Assembly: GCA_002708005.1 (NCBI GenBank)
Contig: PAOJ01000051.1
Span: forward strand, 1 to 6,924
Origin: Verrucomicrobiales bacterium
Lineage (GTDB): Bacteria > Verrucomicrobiota > Verrucomicrobiia > Limisphaerales > UBA1096
DNA: 6,924 bases
Direction of reading: 5' to 3'
Shown: positions 1-6,924 of the stretch, piece after piece
How positions within the stretch are numbered: position 1 is the first letter of the stretch
Layout of the letters: every line of letters starts with the position of its first letter
Position numbers and translations under genes: made by a program
The notes under the pieces: model-generated
Databases searched by the model: none
Told to the model about the DNA's origin: nothing
What the model saw: the letters and a program-made list of their open reading frames with translations, nothing else

Positions 1-27
1 TTGTAAATATTTTGGTTTGATCATAAG

Positions 28-101
28 TGGAGCGGGTGAAGGGAACCGAACCCTCGTGTCAAGCTTGGGAAGCTTGCGTTCTACCATTGAACTACACCCG
101 C
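28..101 (-). tRNA. tRNA-Gly, anticodon CCC, CCA encoded
   Basis: Read on the minus strand, this 74-base stretch folds as a full cloverleaf. It has a 7-bp acceptor stem (GCGGGTG/CACCCGC), a 4-bp D stem (GTTC/GAAC) with GG in its loop, and a 5-bp anticodon stem (CAAGC/GCTTG). The anticodon loop is TTCCCAA, which gives anticodon CCC for glycine codon GGG. A 4-base variable loop and a 5-bp T stem (GAGGG/CCCTT, with one G-T pair) follow. The discriminator is T and CCA is encoded in the DNA. The T-loop reads TTCGGTT, so the usual A58 is G, which is odd. The gene lies 53 bases beyond the stop codon of the WD40 gene on the same strand, so it could be co-transcribed or have its own promoter. Identity is near certain; whether the product is fully functional is slightly less so because of position 58. 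Confidence 0.95.
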
Positions 102-111
102 AATTAATCTG

Positions 112-125
112 TTAAAAATTTTTAA
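112..125. repeat. 14-base perfect AT palindrome between the WD40 gene and the tRNA
   Basis: The sequence TTAAAAATTTTTAA is its own reverse complement. It sits in the 53-base gap between the end of the WD40 gene and the tRNA. It has no G or C and no loop, so it is a poor candidate for an intrinsic terminator. It may simply be part of an AT-rich promoter region for the tRNA. The palindrome is certain; any function is unproven. Confidence 0.5.
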
Positions 126-146
126 GTTAGTAGATAAATTTGGCAA
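118..146 (-). promoter_or_regulatory. Tentative promoter for tRNA-Gly
   Basis: On the minus strand, TTGCCA (positions 146 to 141) is followed after 17 bases by AAAAAT (123 to 118). These match the sigma-70 type -35 and -10 consensus at four of six bases each, and the pair stands 16 bases upstream of the mature tRNA 5' end. Such matches are easy to find by chance in AT-rich DNA, and read-through from the WD40 gene is an alternative. Confidence 0.2.
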
Positions 147-154
147 CTCTATAA

Positions 155-1504
155 TTATTCAAATCTCAATGTTCGAATAATCTTACCATTTCTATCCCAT
201 TCGTAAACTTGACCATTTTCCGAGCCTCCAAAAAATCGTTTACCATCAGTTGTTGTATCAAGACTATAGATGAGATCACCAGCTTTAGCCCATGTTTTCA
301 CTGGAGTCTTGCTCGACTCATTGCAAAGCCGTAAAGCTCCATCATCACTGGCTGTGATTAGTTCCGCATTATTCTCTGGCCAAACAATTGAAGCCACATT
401 CCCTGGATGCCCTGTAACTAGATTCTTTTGTTCACGAGTTTTTATATCCCATATTTTTAATTCTTTATCTGCAGCCCCACTAGCAATAGCAGTACCATCG
501 GGCTTAAAAGCAAGGCTCATGATAGGAGCGGAATGAGCTTCAATCTGTTTTAGCTGCTTACCATCAGCCATATTCCAAAGCCGAATAAGTTTATCACCAC
601 CGGCAGTAGCTAAGCTTTTTCCATCTGGAGATAAAGATATATCATAAATAGCGCCATCATGTGCCGACCATCCTAATCTCTTATCTAAACCATCAGATTG
701 CCACATAGATATTTCGCCTTCTTGTCCTGATGCATTACTAGCAGAAATAAGCGTCTTACCATCTAAGCTAAAAGCAAGCGCTGTTACTCTTCCGGGCAAA
801 TCATCAATCTCTCCAGCTAACAACCAATCAGAAGATTTCCATAAGCTTACCTTTCGGAACCCACCTGTAGCTAATAATTTGCCATCCGGACTCCAAGCAA
901 TTGATTGAACCACATCTCTATGACCATTGAGCTTTACTTTATTTGATGCCTCTTGATCAAAATTGTTAACAACAACCTGATTCCCCCAACCAGCTGCAAG
1001 TTTTTGATCATCGGGAGAAAGCATAACTGCGAAGACCGGCCGGTAATTATCAGGAAGATCTCCCAACTCGGAAGCTGCAGCTATCCTATTTTCGATGACC
1101 AGCTCACTTGTGATCCATGGTGCTCCAGCAAGAATCCACTGACTCAAGGTCTTAATCTCTTCATCGTTCAATTGCTTTTTAGGTGGCATATGAGGGTCAC
1201 CTCCAGGCTTAATTAACTGAATAAGCCTGCTTTCATTAGGATTACCATCAATAAATGCCGGCCCTTCGTGCCCACCAATGCGGGCTGTCTCATATTCAGA
1301 AAGATCAAGTTTTCCCTTACTTTTTATTGAATTATGACAATTAATACAATTGTCGCGCAAGATATGCATAGCGCTTCTAACCAAAGTGGAGTCTGCCAAG
1401 TCTTTAGCAAAGGCATTTGCTGAAAGGAGCAATAGAATTACAAAGGCTTTAAGCTTTAGAGCATAAACAGGTAATTGGATTCTAAACAATTTCAAGGTGC
1501 ACAC
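155..1504 (-). CDS. Secreted PSCyt1-type cytochrome c / seven-bladed WD40 protein
   Basis: This 449-residue protein of unknown role is probably exported. Residues 17-33 form a signal peptide: basic KLK, a hydrophobic core and an AFA/KD cleavage site. Residues about 46-130 look like a planctomycete-type cytochrome c domain. CINCH at 53-57 would bind one heme covalently, and M106 in the GGDPHMPP motif is the likely sixth ligand. Residues about 150-449 form WD40 repeats, with blade-ending motifs starting at 177, 219, 265, 307, 349, 391 and 433. That gives seven blades, nearly all 42 residues apart. The first (VVVNNF) and sixth (LRLCNE) have lost the usual Trp. The GTG start at 1504 is the longest option, because an in-frame TGA lies at 1525-1523; TTG at codon 4 or 6 would also keep the signal peptide. 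There is no clear ribosome binding site. Family members often sit beside PSCyt2/PSD1 (DUF1549/DUF1553) genes, but none is seen here. A periplasmic electron-transfer or binding role is inference. Confidence 0.85.
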   Translation of the reverse strand: MCTLKLFRIQLPVYALKLKAFVILLLLSANAFAKDLADSTLVRSAMHILRDNCINCHNSIKSKGKLDLSEYETARIGGHEGPAFIDGNPNESRLIQLIKPGGDPHMPPKKQLNDEEIKTLSQWILAGAPWITSELVIENRIAAASELGDLPDNYRPVFAVMLSPDDQKLAAGWGNQVVVNNFDQEASNKVKLNGHRDVVQSIAWSPDGKLLATGGFRKVSLWKSSDWLLAGEIDDLPGRVTALAFSLDGKTLISASNASGQEGEISMWQSDGLDKRLGWSAHDGAIYDISLSPDGKSLATAGGDKLIRLWNMADGKQLKQIEAHSAPIMSLAFKPDGTAIASGAADKELKIWDIKTREQKNLVTGHPGNVASIVWPENNAELITASDDGALRLCNESSKTPVKTWAKAGDLIYSLDTTTDGKRFFGGSENGQVYEWDRNGKIIRTLRFE

Positions 1505-1523
1505 GCATTTAAATGGGAATAAT

Positions 1524-1540
1524 CAAGCTAAGCGAGCTTG
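1524..1540. repeat. 17-base inverted repeat in the divergent gap
   Basis: CAAGCT and AGCTTG form a perfect 6-bp inverted repeat around the 5-base spacer AAGCG. It can be extended by a T-G wobble and an A-T pair. It lies between the WD40 gene and sucA, 20 bases from the former's GTG and 53 bases from the latter's ATG. It could be an operator half-site pair or an RNA hairpin in the 5' leader of the WD40 transcript. No run of T follows it on either strand, so a terminator is unlikely. Its stem sequence is the same as the anticodon stem of the tRNA-Gly gene in this window. Confidence 0.5.
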
Positions 1541-1557
1541 GTATTTTCCATTTCTAG

Positions 1558-1586
1558 TTGGCTGATTGGAAAAAATAGATTAATAA
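1558..1586 (+). promoter_or_regulatory. Tentative sucA-sucB-lpd promoter
   Basis: TTGGCT (1558-1563) and TAATAA (1581-1586) are spaced by 17 bases, matching the sigma-70 type consensus at four and three of six positions. An overlapping alternative -10, TAGATT (1576-1581), lacks a good -35 box. Either choice puts the transcript start within about 0-8 bases of the sucA ATG at 1594, so the message would have almost no leader. A promoter must lie somewhere in this 89-base gap or inside the divergent gene; this exact placement is weakly supported. Confidence 0.3.
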
Positions 1587-1593
1587 TGCGGAA

Positions 1594-4416
1594 ATGAATT
1601 CGCCATTGGGGGATGGAGCACTCTCAGGCCTCTCTAAAGAAGAACGTCAAAAACCGCGTGGTCAAATCGGACATGCGGAAAACTCATTATTTTTAGAAGA
1701 AAATTATGAACAATGGCGAATAAATCCGAAAAGTGTAGATGCGAATTGGCAAGCGTTTTTTGAGGGTTTCGAACTAGGGTCTCAACTTGAACCAGACCTA
1801 GACTCAAAAAATAATAGCAACGGAAAAGCATCGAAAACCAATCTTAATGATCCAACACCAGCTCTTCCTGTTGTGGATCCTATGCAACAAGGAAGGTTAT
1901 CTCATTTGCTTTTTGCCTACCGTATGTTGGGGCATTATATCGCAAACCTTGATCCACTCGGCTTCAACAAACGAGATCTTCCAGAGTTGGAATTACACAA
2001 TTTCAAATTCACCGATGCAGATTTAGATAGGGAATTTAATGCTGGAACAGCAGGCGGCGGTGGGCAAAAAACACTACGTGAAATTCTACAGATCTTAAAA
2101 GACACTTACTGTCGCACTGTTGGCGCGCAGTACATGCATATCCAAAAATTCGAAATCCGAAGATGGTTACGTGACAGAATGGAATCCACACGAAATCGTC
2201 CAATATTTTCGGATGAAAAAAAACGCCGAATTCTTAAAAACCTAATTGATGCAGAACACTTTGAAAAATTTTTACACACAAGCTACGTAGGTCAAAAACG
2301 TTTTTCATTAGAAGGAGGAGAAACCCTCATTCCCGTTCTTGATGCCATTATTGAAGGGGCTCCCAAACGAGGAATTTTCAAGATTGCGATGGGAATGGCA
2401 CATCGGGGACGGCTCAACGTTTTAGCCAATATAATCGGCAAAGACTACAAGTTTTTGTTCGACGAGTTTAGCGACAACTACGTCCAACAAGATGCACTCG
2501 GAGACGGAGATGTTAAGTATCATCTTGGGTACGAAAATACTCGCACCACTTCAGATGGCAATAAGGTTAGCATTAACTTAGCTCCAAACCCCAGCCATCT
2601 CGAAGCTGTAAGCCCTGTAGTTCAAGGCAAAGCTAGAGCGTTCCAACGAATACTAAACGATTCAAGTGAGCGAAAAAAAGTCTTACCCGTGGTAATACAC
2701 GGAGATGCCGCATTTATTGGACAAGGCATAGTAGCCGAAACATTCAACATGTCCCAACTTGCTGGGTATAGGACTGGAGGGACTGTCCACATTATAATAA
2801 ATAACCAAATCGGATTTACCACGCTGCCTCATGATGCACGTTCTACCTTATACTGTACTTCAACTGCAAAAATGCTGGATGTGCCGATTTTTCATGTTAA
2901 CGGAAATGACCCTATTGCCGCTGTGCACTGCATTGAAATGGCATTGGATTTCAGACAGCGGTTCAGTCGTGACGTTGTTGTAGATATCGTTTGCTACCGC
3001 AAACATGGCCACAATGAAGGCGACGAACCGAGCTTCACTCAACCACGCCTATATGCTGCTATCGCAGACCAACCTCTTATCAGTGACCTTTTACTAAAGT
3101 CACTAAAAAATGAAAATGTAGTTAGTCAAGAGGACGCAGAAACATTTCGTAACGCATTTCAGATTGCTCTTGAGTGCGCGCGTAATGAATCCCGGAGTGA
3201 AACGCATAAATTAAAGCCTGCCATCAAATCATCACTTTCTAGCCCTGAACTACTGGAGCATATCGATACTAAAGTTAATCTAAATCGACTTCGCGAAGTA
3301 GGACTGCCACTGACATCAGAACCACCAAAATTCAACCTCAACCCAAAAATAAAGCGTTTAATCAAACAGCGACGGGAGATGGTCGAAGGAAAACGACCTA
3401 TCGATTGGGGGCTGGCCGAGGCATTGGCATTTGGAACTTTATTAACTGAAAACATACCTATTCGCCTTACAGGGCAGGACGTTCGCCGTGGTACATTTAG
3501 TCACAGGCATGCTGTATATTATGAAGTTGGCACGCGGGAAAGATATATTCCGCTCCAGAAACTTGCTGCTAACCAGGGTAACTTTAGGATATTTAATACC
3601 CCATTAACTGAAGCCGCAGTACTTGGGTTTGAATTTGGATACTCACTAGACTACCCCAACATGTTACTCTTGTGGGAGGCACAGTTTGGGGACTTTGCTA
3701 ACGGAGCACAGGTGATAATTGATCAGTTCATTACCTCATCTGAAAGCAAATGGAATGAAACATCTAATATAGTATTACTCCTGCCTCATGGATATGAAGG
3801 TCAGGGCCCTGAACACTCTAGTGGTAGACTCGAGCGATTCTTACAATCATGTGCTGAAGACAACATTCAAGTAGGTAATTTCACAACTCCGTCCAATTTG
3901 TTCCATGCTTTACGCAGACAAGTTCTCCGCCCAATAAACAAACCATTAATCCTTATGACTCCTAAGAGTTTGCTGCGTGATCCACGTTGCACTTCATCGC
4001 TCGAAGAGATCACTAACGGTGGTTTTAATGAAATAATTCCTGATACTAAAAGTAATTCTGGAGCAAAACGTATTATATTCTGCACTGGAAAAGTTTACTT
4101 TGACTTAGAAGAATACCGGGAAAATAACAACATAGATAACACTGCAATCATTCGTATTGAACAGCACTACCCACTTCACTCATCAAAACTAATAGATGCA
4201 GTAAAAAATCATCCAGAAGCAGACCGGTTCGTTTGGTGTCAGGAAGAATCAGAGAACATGGGTGCTTGGTTTTTCATGGAATCAAGACTTAGAAGACTAC
4301 TCAACCAAGAAATTATTTATGCTGGACGGGAAGCATCTGCCAGTCCAGCTACCGGCTCACGTGCCATACATCAACTAGAACAAACTAAACTCATTAAAGA
4401 AGCCTTTACGCTTTAG
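1594..4416 (+). CDS. sucA: 2-oxoglutarate dehydrogenase E1 component (thiamine diphosphate)
   Basis: SucA is the cytoplasmic E1 of the TCA-cycle complex. It decarboxylates 2-oxoglutarate on thiamine diphosphate and passes the succinyl group to the lipoyl arm of SucB. At 940 residues it is close to the usual length (about 930). The N-terminal E2-binding segment, with [10 protein letters not shown], lies near 47-56. HRGRLN at 270-275 carries the active-site His. GDAA at 370-373 through NNQIGF at 403-408 is the cofactor and metal site, and [10 protein letters not shown] spans 471-480. The transketolase-like pyrimidine domain includes [10 protein letters not shown] at 697-706 and [13 protein letters not shown] at 731-743. 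The C-terminal WCQEE is at 881-885. The ATG at 1594 leaves about 25 residues before the conserved N-terminus, including a basic stretch of unknown purpose. No Shine-Dalgarno sequence precedes it. It is the first gene of the operon, with sucB 10 bases downstream. Identity is essentially certain. Confidence 0.98.
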   Translation: MNSPLGDGALSGLSKEERQKPRGQIGHAENSLFLEENYEQWRINPKSVDANWQAFFEGFELGSQLEPDLDSKNNSNGKASKTNLNDPTPALPVVDPMQQGRLSHLLFAYRMLGHYIANLDPLGFNKRDLPELELHNFKFTDADLDREFNAGTAGGGGQKTLREILQILKDTYCRTVGAQYMHIQKFEIRRWLRDRMESTRNRPIFSDEKKRRILKNLIDAEHFEKFLHTSYVGQKRFSLEGGETLIPVLDAIIEGAPKRGIFKIAMGMAHRGRLNVLANIIGKDYKFLFDEFSDNYVQQDALGDGDVKYHLGYENTRTTSDGNKVSINLAPNPSHLEAVSPVVQGKARAFQRILNDSSERKKVLPVVIHGDAAFIGQGIVAETFNMSQLAGYRTGGTVHIIINNQIGFTTLPHDARSTLYCTSTAKMLDVPIFHVNGNDPIAAVHCIEMALDFRQRFSRDVVVDIVCYRKHGHNEGDEPSFTQPRLYAAIADQPLISDLLLKSLKNENVVSQEDAETFRNAFQIALECARNESRSETHKLKPAIKSSLSSPELLEHIDTKVNLNRLREVGLPLTSEPPKFNLNPKIKRLIKQRREMVEGKRPIDWGLAEALAFGTLLTENIPIRLTGQDVRRGTFSHRHAVYYEVGTRERYIPLQKLAANQGNFRIFNTPLTEAAVLGFEFGYSLDYPNMLLLWEAQFGDFANGAQVIIDQFITSSESKWNETSNIVLLLPHGYEGQGPEHSSGRLERFLQSCAEDNIQVGNFTTPSNLFHALRRQVLRPINKPLILMTPKSLLRDPRCTSSLEEITNGGFNEIIPDTKSNSGAKRIIFCTGKVYFDLEEYRENNNIDNTAIIRIEQHYPLHSSKLIDAVKNHPEADRFVWCQEESENMGAWFFMESRLRRLLNQEIIYAGREASASPATGSRAIHQLEQTKLIKEAFTL

Positions 4417-4426
4417 TCAAAATTTC

Positions 4427-5671
4427 ATGCCCACCGAAATCAAAGTGCCAGCTGTTGGCGAATCCATTAAAACTGTTTATATAGCCGAGTGGAAAAAGAA
4501 TACCGGCGAATACTGCAAAGCTGGAGATATTATTTGCGAAATTGAAACCGACAAAGCGTCTCAAGATATTCCGACAGAAGCCGCCGGAGTCATCACTACA
4601 TTAGTAGAAGTTGGAGACGAACTACCTATCGGCGGAATACTTGCCACAATTGACGAAACAATTAGTGAAAGCCAAGGAACTTCTTTAAATGAACCAAATA
4701 CTGACGACAACGCTACTTCAGATGAAACTCTCAAACCAGCTACCTCTACAACAAAAGATGAGCCACTTAATCAAAATAAAGAAATATTAACTACCCCATC
4801 AGCCAAGATTCATGCTGAAGAATTGGGTATTGAACTATCTGAAATCAGCGGTTCTGGTAAAGAAGGCAGAATTCTAAAAGAGGATGTTCTAGCAGCTGGC
4901 GAAAAAAACATTGGAACTGCAACGGCAATAGCCAGTAATGACGATGTTGGGGCAGAATCAGCATCAACTGAAGTAGATGGCGCAACGCGCAAGCGAATGA
5001 GCATGATGCGTCGCACTATTGCCAACCGACTGGTCAGCGCACAAAACGAAGCAGCCATGTTGACTACATTTAATGAAGTCGACATGTCACAAATAATTGA
5101 TTTACGAAAAAAACATCAAAAACAATTTACTGAAACTCACGGTGTCAAATTAGGTTACATGTCGCTTTTTGTTAAAGCGGTAGTTCACGGTCTCAAAACG
5201 GTACCCAATGTGAATGCCGCCATTGATGGAAACGACATCATTACATACGACCATCCGCATATAGGAGTAGCAATTTCGACTCAAAAAGGACTAGTTGTCC
5301 CAGTCATTAGAAATGCTGATGACCTGTCACTTGCAGAAATAGAGAAGGGCATTATCAACCATGCTGAAAAAGCACGTTCGGGAAACGTTGATTTAAGTGA
5401 TCTTACCGGCGGAACTTTTAGCATCACAAATGGAGGCATCTTTGGATCAATGATGTCCACTCCGATTTTAAATCCACCGCAAAGTGGTATTCTAGGTATG
5501 CACACAATACAGGAACGCCCAGTAGCACTGAATGGTCAGGTCGTGATCCGGCCAATGATGTACCTCGCACTTACTTACGATCATCGAATCATAGATGGTC
5601 GTGAAGCTGTTACCTTCCTTGTTACTGTTAAGGAGTTTATCGAAAACCCAAATCTCAACTTAATAGATTAA
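4427..5671 (+). CDS. sucB: Dihydrolipoyllysine succinyltransferase, E2 of the 2-oxoglutarate dehydrogenase complex
   Basis: SucB is the core of the complex and moves the succinyl group from its lipoyl arm to CoA. The 414-residue protein has the standard order of parts. A single lipoyl domain (about 2-77) has the lipoylated K43 in ETDKAS. A Ser/Thr/Asp-rich linker (about 78-120) and a peripheral subunit-binding domain (about 123-157, with [13 protein letters not shown]) follow, then a second linker (about 160-185) and the catalytic domain. The catalytic domain shows TFNEVDM at 214-220, typical of succinyl E2s, and DHRIIDG at 385-391 with H386 and D390 as catalytic residues. One lipoyl domain and the sucA neighbour favour SucB over pyruvate or branched-chain E2. 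The gene begins 10 bases after the sucA stop and ends 9 bases before lpd, so the three are co-transcribed. The upstream stretch has no Shine-Dalgarno sequence. No defect is visible. Confidence 0.97.
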   Translation: MPTEIKVPAVGESIKTVYIAEWKKNTGEYCKAGDIICEIETDKASQDIPTEAAGVITTLVEVGDELPIGGILATIDETISESQGTSLNEPNTDDNATSDETLKPATSTTKDEPLNQNKEILTTPSAKIHAEELGIELSEISGSGKEGRILKEDVLAAGEKNIGTATAIASNDDVGAESASTEVDGATRKRMSMMRRTIANRLVSAQNEAAMLTTFNEVDMSQIIDLRKKHQKQFTETHGVKLGYMSLFVKAVVHGLKTVPNVNAAIDGNDIITYDHPHIGVAISTQKGLVVPVIRNADDLSLAEIEKGIINHAEKARSGNVDLSDLTGGTFSITNGGIFGSMMSTPILNPPQSGILGMHTIQERPVALNGQVVIRPMMYLALTYDHRIIDGREAVTFLVTVKEFIENPNLNLID

Positions 5672-5680
5672 TTTAATAAA

Positions 5681-6924
5681 ATGGAGTTTGATCTAATTGT
5701 AATTGGAGCCGGTCCAGGCGGATACACAGCTGCTATTAAAGCTGCTCAGTTAGGCATGAAGACCGCTATTATTGAGAAGAAAAAAAATTTAGGCGGCACC
5801 TGCCTGAATGTTGGATGTATTCCAAGTAAAGCACTTCTCTCATCGTCTGAATTATATCACCAAGCAAAACACCAGTTCGGGGTTCACGGCATTAATGCAG
5901 AGGGATTGTCTGTAGATGTTGCAACGATGATGAAAAGAAAAGACGGGGTTATAAGAAAAATGGCCCGTGGCATTGATTATTTAATTAAAAAAAACAACAT
6001 TGAGCACTTTATTGGTACTGGTTCCATCATTAACTCAAGTGAGGTTGAAGTTGATCAGGGAGCGCAGAAAAAAAGACTTAAAACTAAACGCATCCTGATC
6101 GCTACCGGCAGTAAAGTTAGTGATCTTCCATTCCTTGATTATGACGGCTCAACAGTACTCAGTAGCGATAATGCAATTGCATTAGATCAAGCACCGGATT
6201 CTATGATTGTAATTGGAGGAGGGGCAATTGGACTAGAATTAGGTTCAGTTTGGGCACGGCTTGGAACTAAAGTTGACATAATCGAGTCATTGCCTCGAAT
6301 TGCTACAATTTTTGATGAATCTGTTACACAGCCACTTCAAGAGCTTCTTCAAAAACAAGGTATTAAATTTCATCTTAACACCCGTGTTGAATCAGCCGAA
6401 AAAACCAAGACTGGCATTAAGTTAACAGCATCAAAGGATAATAATAAAATTGAATTGGAAGCAGAGAAAATTCTCATTGCCGTTGGACGCAAACCTAACA
6501 CTGACAATCTAGAAGCAGCCAAAATCAAGATCGAACTAGACGAACGAGGATTCATTCAAATTGATGCCAATTGGCAAACTAATATTCCTGGAATATATGC
6601 AATCGGCGATGTTGTAGCCGGTCCAATGCTTGCTCACAAAGCAGAACAAGAAGCAATAGCAGTCGTAGAGCGCATGGCAGGGAAGGCAGGTCAGGTAAAT
6701 TATAGCACTATCCCTTGGGTTATTTACACTTCACCTGAAGTTGCTGCGGTAGGTTTGACAGAACAGGAAGCTAAGGATAAGGGATTTGAAGTTTCAACTG
6801 GTATTTTCCCTTTTCAAGCCAACGGGAGGGCTGTCGCCGGGGCTCATTCAGAAGGTTTAGCAAAAATAATTTCTAATAAAAAAACTGATAGGGTTTTAGG
6901 AGTACAAATCCTATCTACCAATGC
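5681..6924 (+). CDS. lpdA: Dihydrolipoyl dehydrogenase (E3), 3' end beyond the window
   Basis: E3 is a flavoprotein that re-oxidises the dihydrolipoyl arm of SucB and passes electrons through a disulfide and FAD to NAD+. The visible 414 codons start at MEFDLIVIGAGPGG, the FAD-binding Rossmann motif (G9, G11, G14). The redox disulfide is GGTCLNVGCIPSK with C41 and C46. The NAD-binding motif GGGAIGLELG is at 179-188, the central AVGRKPNT motif follows, and the second FAD motif YAIGD ends at D310. The dimerisation domain begins near 344 and is cut at about 55-60 residues before the usual end, so the His-Glu catalytic dyad (HPTLSE-type motif) cannot be checked. The frame is open to the edge with no stop. 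The gene lies 9 bases after sucB, which suggests an E3 made together with this complex, though it may also serve pyruvate dehydrogenase or the glycine cleavage system. No Shine-Dalgarno sequence is seen. Confidence 0.96.
   Translation, partial: MEFDLIVIGAGPGGYTAAIKAAQLGMKTAIIEKKKNLGGTCLNVGCIPSKALLSSSELYHQAKHQFGVHGINAEGLSVDVATMMKRKDGVIRKMARGIDYLIKKNNIEHFIGTGSIINSSEVEVDQGAQKKRLKTKRILIATGSKVSDLPFLDYDGSTVLSSDNAIALDQAPDSMIVIGGGAIGLELGSVWARLGTKVDIIESLPRIATIFDESVTQPLQELLQKQGIKFHLNTRVESAEKTKTGIKLTASKDNNKIELEAEKILIAVGRKPNTDNLEAAKIKIELDERGFIQIDANWQTNIPGIYAIGDVVAGPMLAHKAEQEAIAVVERMAGKAGQVNYSTIPWVIYTSPEVAAVGLTEQEAKDKGFEVSTGIFPFQANGRAVAGAHSEGLAKIISNKKTDRVLGVQILSTN

Noticed and set aside
102..154. Intrinsic terminator after the WD40 gene
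   Set aside because: The only inverted repeat is the all-AT palindrome at 112-125, with no GC-rich stem or loop, so it does not fit a Rho-independent terminator.
270..536. Open frame on the plus strand inside the WD40 gene
   Set aside because: It is antisense to a well-supported coding frame, has no recognisable domain or ribosome binding site, and is of a length expected by chance. The same holds for the open frame at 953-1216.
1506..1515. Palindrome CATTTAAATG just upstream of the GTG of the WD40 gene
   Set aside because: Ten-base AT palindromes are common in such DNA and nothing else supports an operator here. An ATG at 1508-1506 within it is out of frame with the protein.
3159..3455. 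Minus-strand open frame of 98 codons inside sucA
   Set aside because: It is a shadow of the sucA coding frame. Its composition is that of a translated antisense strand and no family is recognisable. Other minus-strand frames within sucA, sucB and lpd were rejected for the same reason.
5780..5787. Run of eight A in lpd as a possible slippage site or frameshift error
   Set aside because: The reading frame is intact on both sides, from the FAD motif through the redox disulfide motif, so there is no sign of an error or programmed slip.
5987..5995. A8C run in lpd containing an A-AAA-AAC heptamer in the phase used for -1 frameshifting
   Set aside because: The normal frame continues through well-conserved E3 sequence. 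The -1 frame meets a stop at 6001-6003, and no downstream hairpin or Shine-Dalgarno-like stimulator is evident. It is most likely an effect of AT-rich Lys/Asn codons.
1..6924. CRISPR arrays, insertion sequences, toxin-antitoxin or defence genes
   Set aside because: No direct-repeat arrays, terminal inverted repeats, transposase or defence motifs were seen. The window is filled by a tRNA and four ordinary-length genes.

Overview
The window is an AT-leaning bacterial segment with four genes and almost no spare DNA. From left to right it holds a tRNA-Gly(CCC) gene on the minus strand, a minus-strand gene for a secreted protein joining a cytochrome c domain to a WD40 propeller, and then, divergently on the plus strand, sucA, sucB and lpd. 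The last gene runs off the right edge. These three genes encode E1, E2 and E3 of the 2-oxoglutarate dehydrogenase complex.

The best clue to the organism is the minus-strand protein. Its N-terminal domain is of the planctomycete-type cytochrome c family (PSCyt1), with CxxCH followed about 50 residues later by an MPP motif, and it is fused to WD40 repeats. This architecture is typical of Planctomycetota and Verrucomicrobiota. I therefore infer a member of the PVC group, more likely Verrucomicrobiota, that respires aerobically. This is an inference from one protein and from general style, with no phylogeny behind it.

The three plus-strand genes are separated by only 10 and 9 bases and surely form one operon. 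SucA (thiamine diphosphate E1) decarboxylates 2-oxoglutarate, SucB (lipoyl E2) transfers the succinyl group to CoA, and Lpd (FAD E3) re-oxidises the lipoyl arm and makes NADH. All catalytic motifs that fall inside the window are intact. Lpd lacks only the C-terminal part beyond the window edge, including its His-Glu dyad.

The 89-base divergent gap between the WD40 gene and sucA carries a 17-base inverted repeat and a tentative sucA promoter. That promoter would place the transcript start almost at the ATG. None of the four protein-coding genes has a visible Shine-Dalgarno sequence.

Nothing here is clearly an undescribed system. The points most worth a second look are the orphan cytochrome c-WD40 protein with its very regular 42-residue blades, the absence of Shine-Dalgarno sites, and a G in place of the near-universal A58 in the tRNA T-loop.
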